Below, piece after piece: positions 62,600 through 64,000 of a stretch of DNA of 64,000 nt (position 1 is the stretch's first letter; the number at the start of each line of letters is the position of its first letter). The translations under genes and the position numbers were made by a program. The DNA comes from an uncultured Tateyamaria sp. (GTDB taxonomy: Bacteria; Pseudomonadota; Alphaproteobacteria; Rhodobacterales; Rhodobacteraceae): positions 372,001-436,000 of the forward strand of contig NZ_CANLAG010000003.1 in NCBI RefSeq assembly GCF_947488715.1, read 5' to 3'. The notes beneath the pieces were generated by a model, which saw only the letters and a list, made by a program, of their open reading frames with translations, ran no database searches and was not told the origin of the DNA.

Positions 62600-63811
62600 G
62601 TGAAATCTCGGGTCAAACCTAATCCACCGGCCGCGCCTGAACGGCCTCCCTTCGACCTTGTGGGTTTTTTTGCCAAGGTTCTGGGGTCGCTGGCCGCAGT
62701 CGCCTTGATCCTCATTATCGTGGATCAGACCCGCTATGCGGTGTGGTCGCCGTACAAAGACACGCAAAAGCTCAAGCACAGCCTTGCCTGCTTTCAACAC
62801 GCGCGCACCATCGACACACCCGAAGGTGCCGACGACATCAGCATCGAACGGGTGCGCACGGAACGCGCGGTCTATCAGTTGATGGATGAGGCCCGGCAAG
62901 AGATGCAGCCGACGGACTTTTGGGGCAAACTGCGGTTGTTTGCGCTGTGTTCAAACTTTTCCAAGGTGGGGTTCAGCGGGTTCGAGGTTTCGGGCCAAGC
63001 ATCGCAAGCCCGTTCGGTGGCACGTATTGATGCGGGCGAGGCTGACACAATGATCGCCCGTGTGCGCCAGTGGAAGCGTCTGTTCCCCGCGATCCAAGAC
63101 GATACAATCGACAAACTGACCTGCGAACTGGCCCGGCTCAAGGACATCTCTTTTTCTCTTAACAAGCGGTGTGAAAGCGACGGTGGGTTGATTGAAATTC
63201 CAAGTTCGGTCGTCTTGTCACCTGAGTCTGGTAGCTCCAAATTGTTTCAGTGCGCGGTGGACGTGACAACCGGCATCTGCATTCCGCCCGCTGCAGGCGA
63301 TGAACCCTGTGCGTGCAGCTATACAGATATTGGTCAAGTCGACCCCGTGCCAGTTGAACCGGACCCCGTCGAACCGGACCCGGTTGATCCGGATCCGATC
63401 ATATCCACACCTGGTGATGGCAAGCCGCCCGAAGACTCCGAAGCATGGAAGGACCAGTGGCTCTTGGTGACAGGTGCCGATCAGACCTATACCGCCTCTC
63501 GCGATCAGATCAATGCGGTTGAGAAGGCACTGACCGATGCAGGCATTTCCGCCGACGCATATTCGGTCGAACTGCGTTTGATCCGGTCGTGGAAGCGCAC
63601 CGTGGCCGTCTTTGCATCCAAGGAAGATGCCGACGCCGCTCTGTCCCGCACGCGTACGACGCTGCCCTATGGCGGATATGTGCGCAATCAGGGGGCCTGG
63701 TGCCCGGCCTATTCACCCGAGACCCCGCAGGCGGCCACCGACGCAATCGCCAAAGAGGGGCTTGCGAATTTCGACACGCCCGTGCGGCAATGCGTTTTGT
63801 CCGCGTCCTGA
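62600..63811 (+). CDS. Unrecognised membrane-anchored periplasmic protein
   Basis: A 403-residue protein that begins with GTG. A short Pro-rich cytoplasmic head is followed by one membrane helix (about 21-41). Then comes a helical periplasmic domain (45-190), a cysteine-containing segment (C218, C227, C237, C239), a Pro-Asp/Glu linker (PVEPDPVEPDPVDPDP, 251-266), and a C-terminal domain of about 120 residues starting DQWLLVTGADQTY, which has the alternating strand-helix look of a SPOR-like domain. No function is assigned. The nucleotide repeat behind the linker is short and degenerate. No clear ribosome site was found. Confidence 0.65.
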   Translation: MKSRVKPNPPAAPERPPFDLVGFFAKVLGSLAAVALILIIVDQTRYAVWSPYKDTQKLKHSLACFQHARTIDTPEGADDISIERVRTERAVYQLMDEARQEMQPTDFWGKLRLFALCSNFSKVGFSGFEVSGQASQARSVARIDAGEADTMIARVRQWKRLFPAIQDDTIDKLTCELARLKDISFSLNKRCESDGGLIEIPSSVVLSPESGSSKLFQCAVDVTTGICIPPAAGDEPCACSYTDIGQVDPVPVEPDPVEPDPVDPDPIISTPGDGKPPEDSEAWKDQWLLVTGADQTYTASRDQINAVEKALTDAGISADAYSVELRLIRSWKRTVAVFASKEDADAALSRTRTTLPYGGYVRNQGAWCPAYSPETPQAATDAIAKEGLANFDTPVRQCVLSAS

Positions 63812-63812
63812 C

Positions 63813-64000
63813 CTAGAGCCCCTCAAAGGCGCACAGCGCAGTGACGTCCATGCCCATGGCCTCCAACTTGGCGCGCCCACCCAGGTCGGGCAGATCAATC
63901 ACAAAGGCGCAGGACACGATCTCGCCGCCCAGCCGTTCGACCAGCTTGATCCCCGCCTCGGCGGTGCCACCAGTGGCCAAAAGGTCATCCACCAACAGGA
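63813..64000 (-). CDS. apt: Adenine phosphoribosyltransferase, C-terminal part
   Basis: The window ends inside this gene; the last 61 codons are visible. The phosphoribosyl-pyrophosphate binding loop [14 protein letters not shown] is near the edge and the rest ([22 protein letters not shown] ... ALCAFEG) matches bacterial Apt. The enzyme salvages adenine to AMP. It is convergent with the unknown membrane-anchored gene, with a single base between the two stops. Confidence 0.92.
   Translation of the reverse strand, partial: LLVDDLLATGGTAEAGIKLVERLGGEIVSCAFVIDLPDLGGRAKLEAMGMDVTALCAFEGL

Overview
The window is a GC-rich chromosomal segment of an alphaproteobacterium, most probably a member of the Roseobacter group (Rhodobacteraceae). 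Three things point there: the gene order (ruvCAB next to ybgC-tolQRAB-pal-cpoB-tilS-ftsH, and ctaC-ctaB-ctaG-ctaE-surf1-thrC-M16 peptidase); a phosphatidylcholine synthase of the alphaproteobacterial type; and a Tad (Flp) pilus locus with very short GAVTVDW pilins. There are no rRNA or tRNA genes, prophage, insertion sequences or CRISPR arrays. Almost all of it is core or lineage-core genome.

Layout. 1-5.6 kb: end of a cytochrome P460-like gene, phosphatidylcholine synthase, Ogt alkyltransferase, an MFS permease, a MATE exporter, PrmA and a small membrane protein. 5.7-6.6 kb: a DUF1127 protein and a small hypothetical gene around a 400-base regulatory gap. 6.7-9.6 kb: ruvC-ruvA-ruvB plus an unknown gene that ends in a striking nested inverted repeat. 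9.7-11.3 kb: a class II cytochrome c and a Sel1-like exported protein. 11.4-20.2 kb: the Tol-Pal envelope system, tilS and ftsH. 20.3-25.1 kb: MsrQ, a MOSC protein, and one-carbon metabolism (fhs, folD). 25.1-28.7 kb (minus): thioesterase, PdeM phosphoesterase and Lhr-type helicase of the ligase-associated DNA damage response. 28.8-42.0 kb (minus): the Tad pilus locus, from two Flp pilins down to prepilin peptidase, an AAA ATPase and an HIBADH-like dehydrogenase. 42.3-46.9 kb: lytic transglycosylase, a CoA-transferase operon that contains a LOV photosensor kinase-like gene, and a MarR/SRPBCC divergent pair. 47-52.4 kb (minus): topA, dprA, tldD. 52.6-60 kb: cytochrome c oxidase genes, surf1, thrC, M16 peptidase, acetyltransferase. 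60-64 kb: MBL-fold hydrolase, FAD-linked dehydrogenase, an unrecognised membrane-anchored protein and the end of apt.

How the genes work together. The strongest theme is DNA repair and processing. Close matches to the alphaproteobacterial LexA box (GTTC-N7-GTTC) stand before ruvC (one mismatch), over the start of pdeM (perfect) and upstream of dprA (perfect). The Tad locus is one directional block broken by hairpins that could grade expression. Between tadA and tadB it carries a previously unremarked 40-codon reading frame made of 13-codon repeats. The most unusual protein is the LOV kinase-like product between the two CoA-transferase subunit genes: it keeps the photoactive cysteine and the ATP-binding boxes but has asparagine where the phospho-acceptor histidine is expected.
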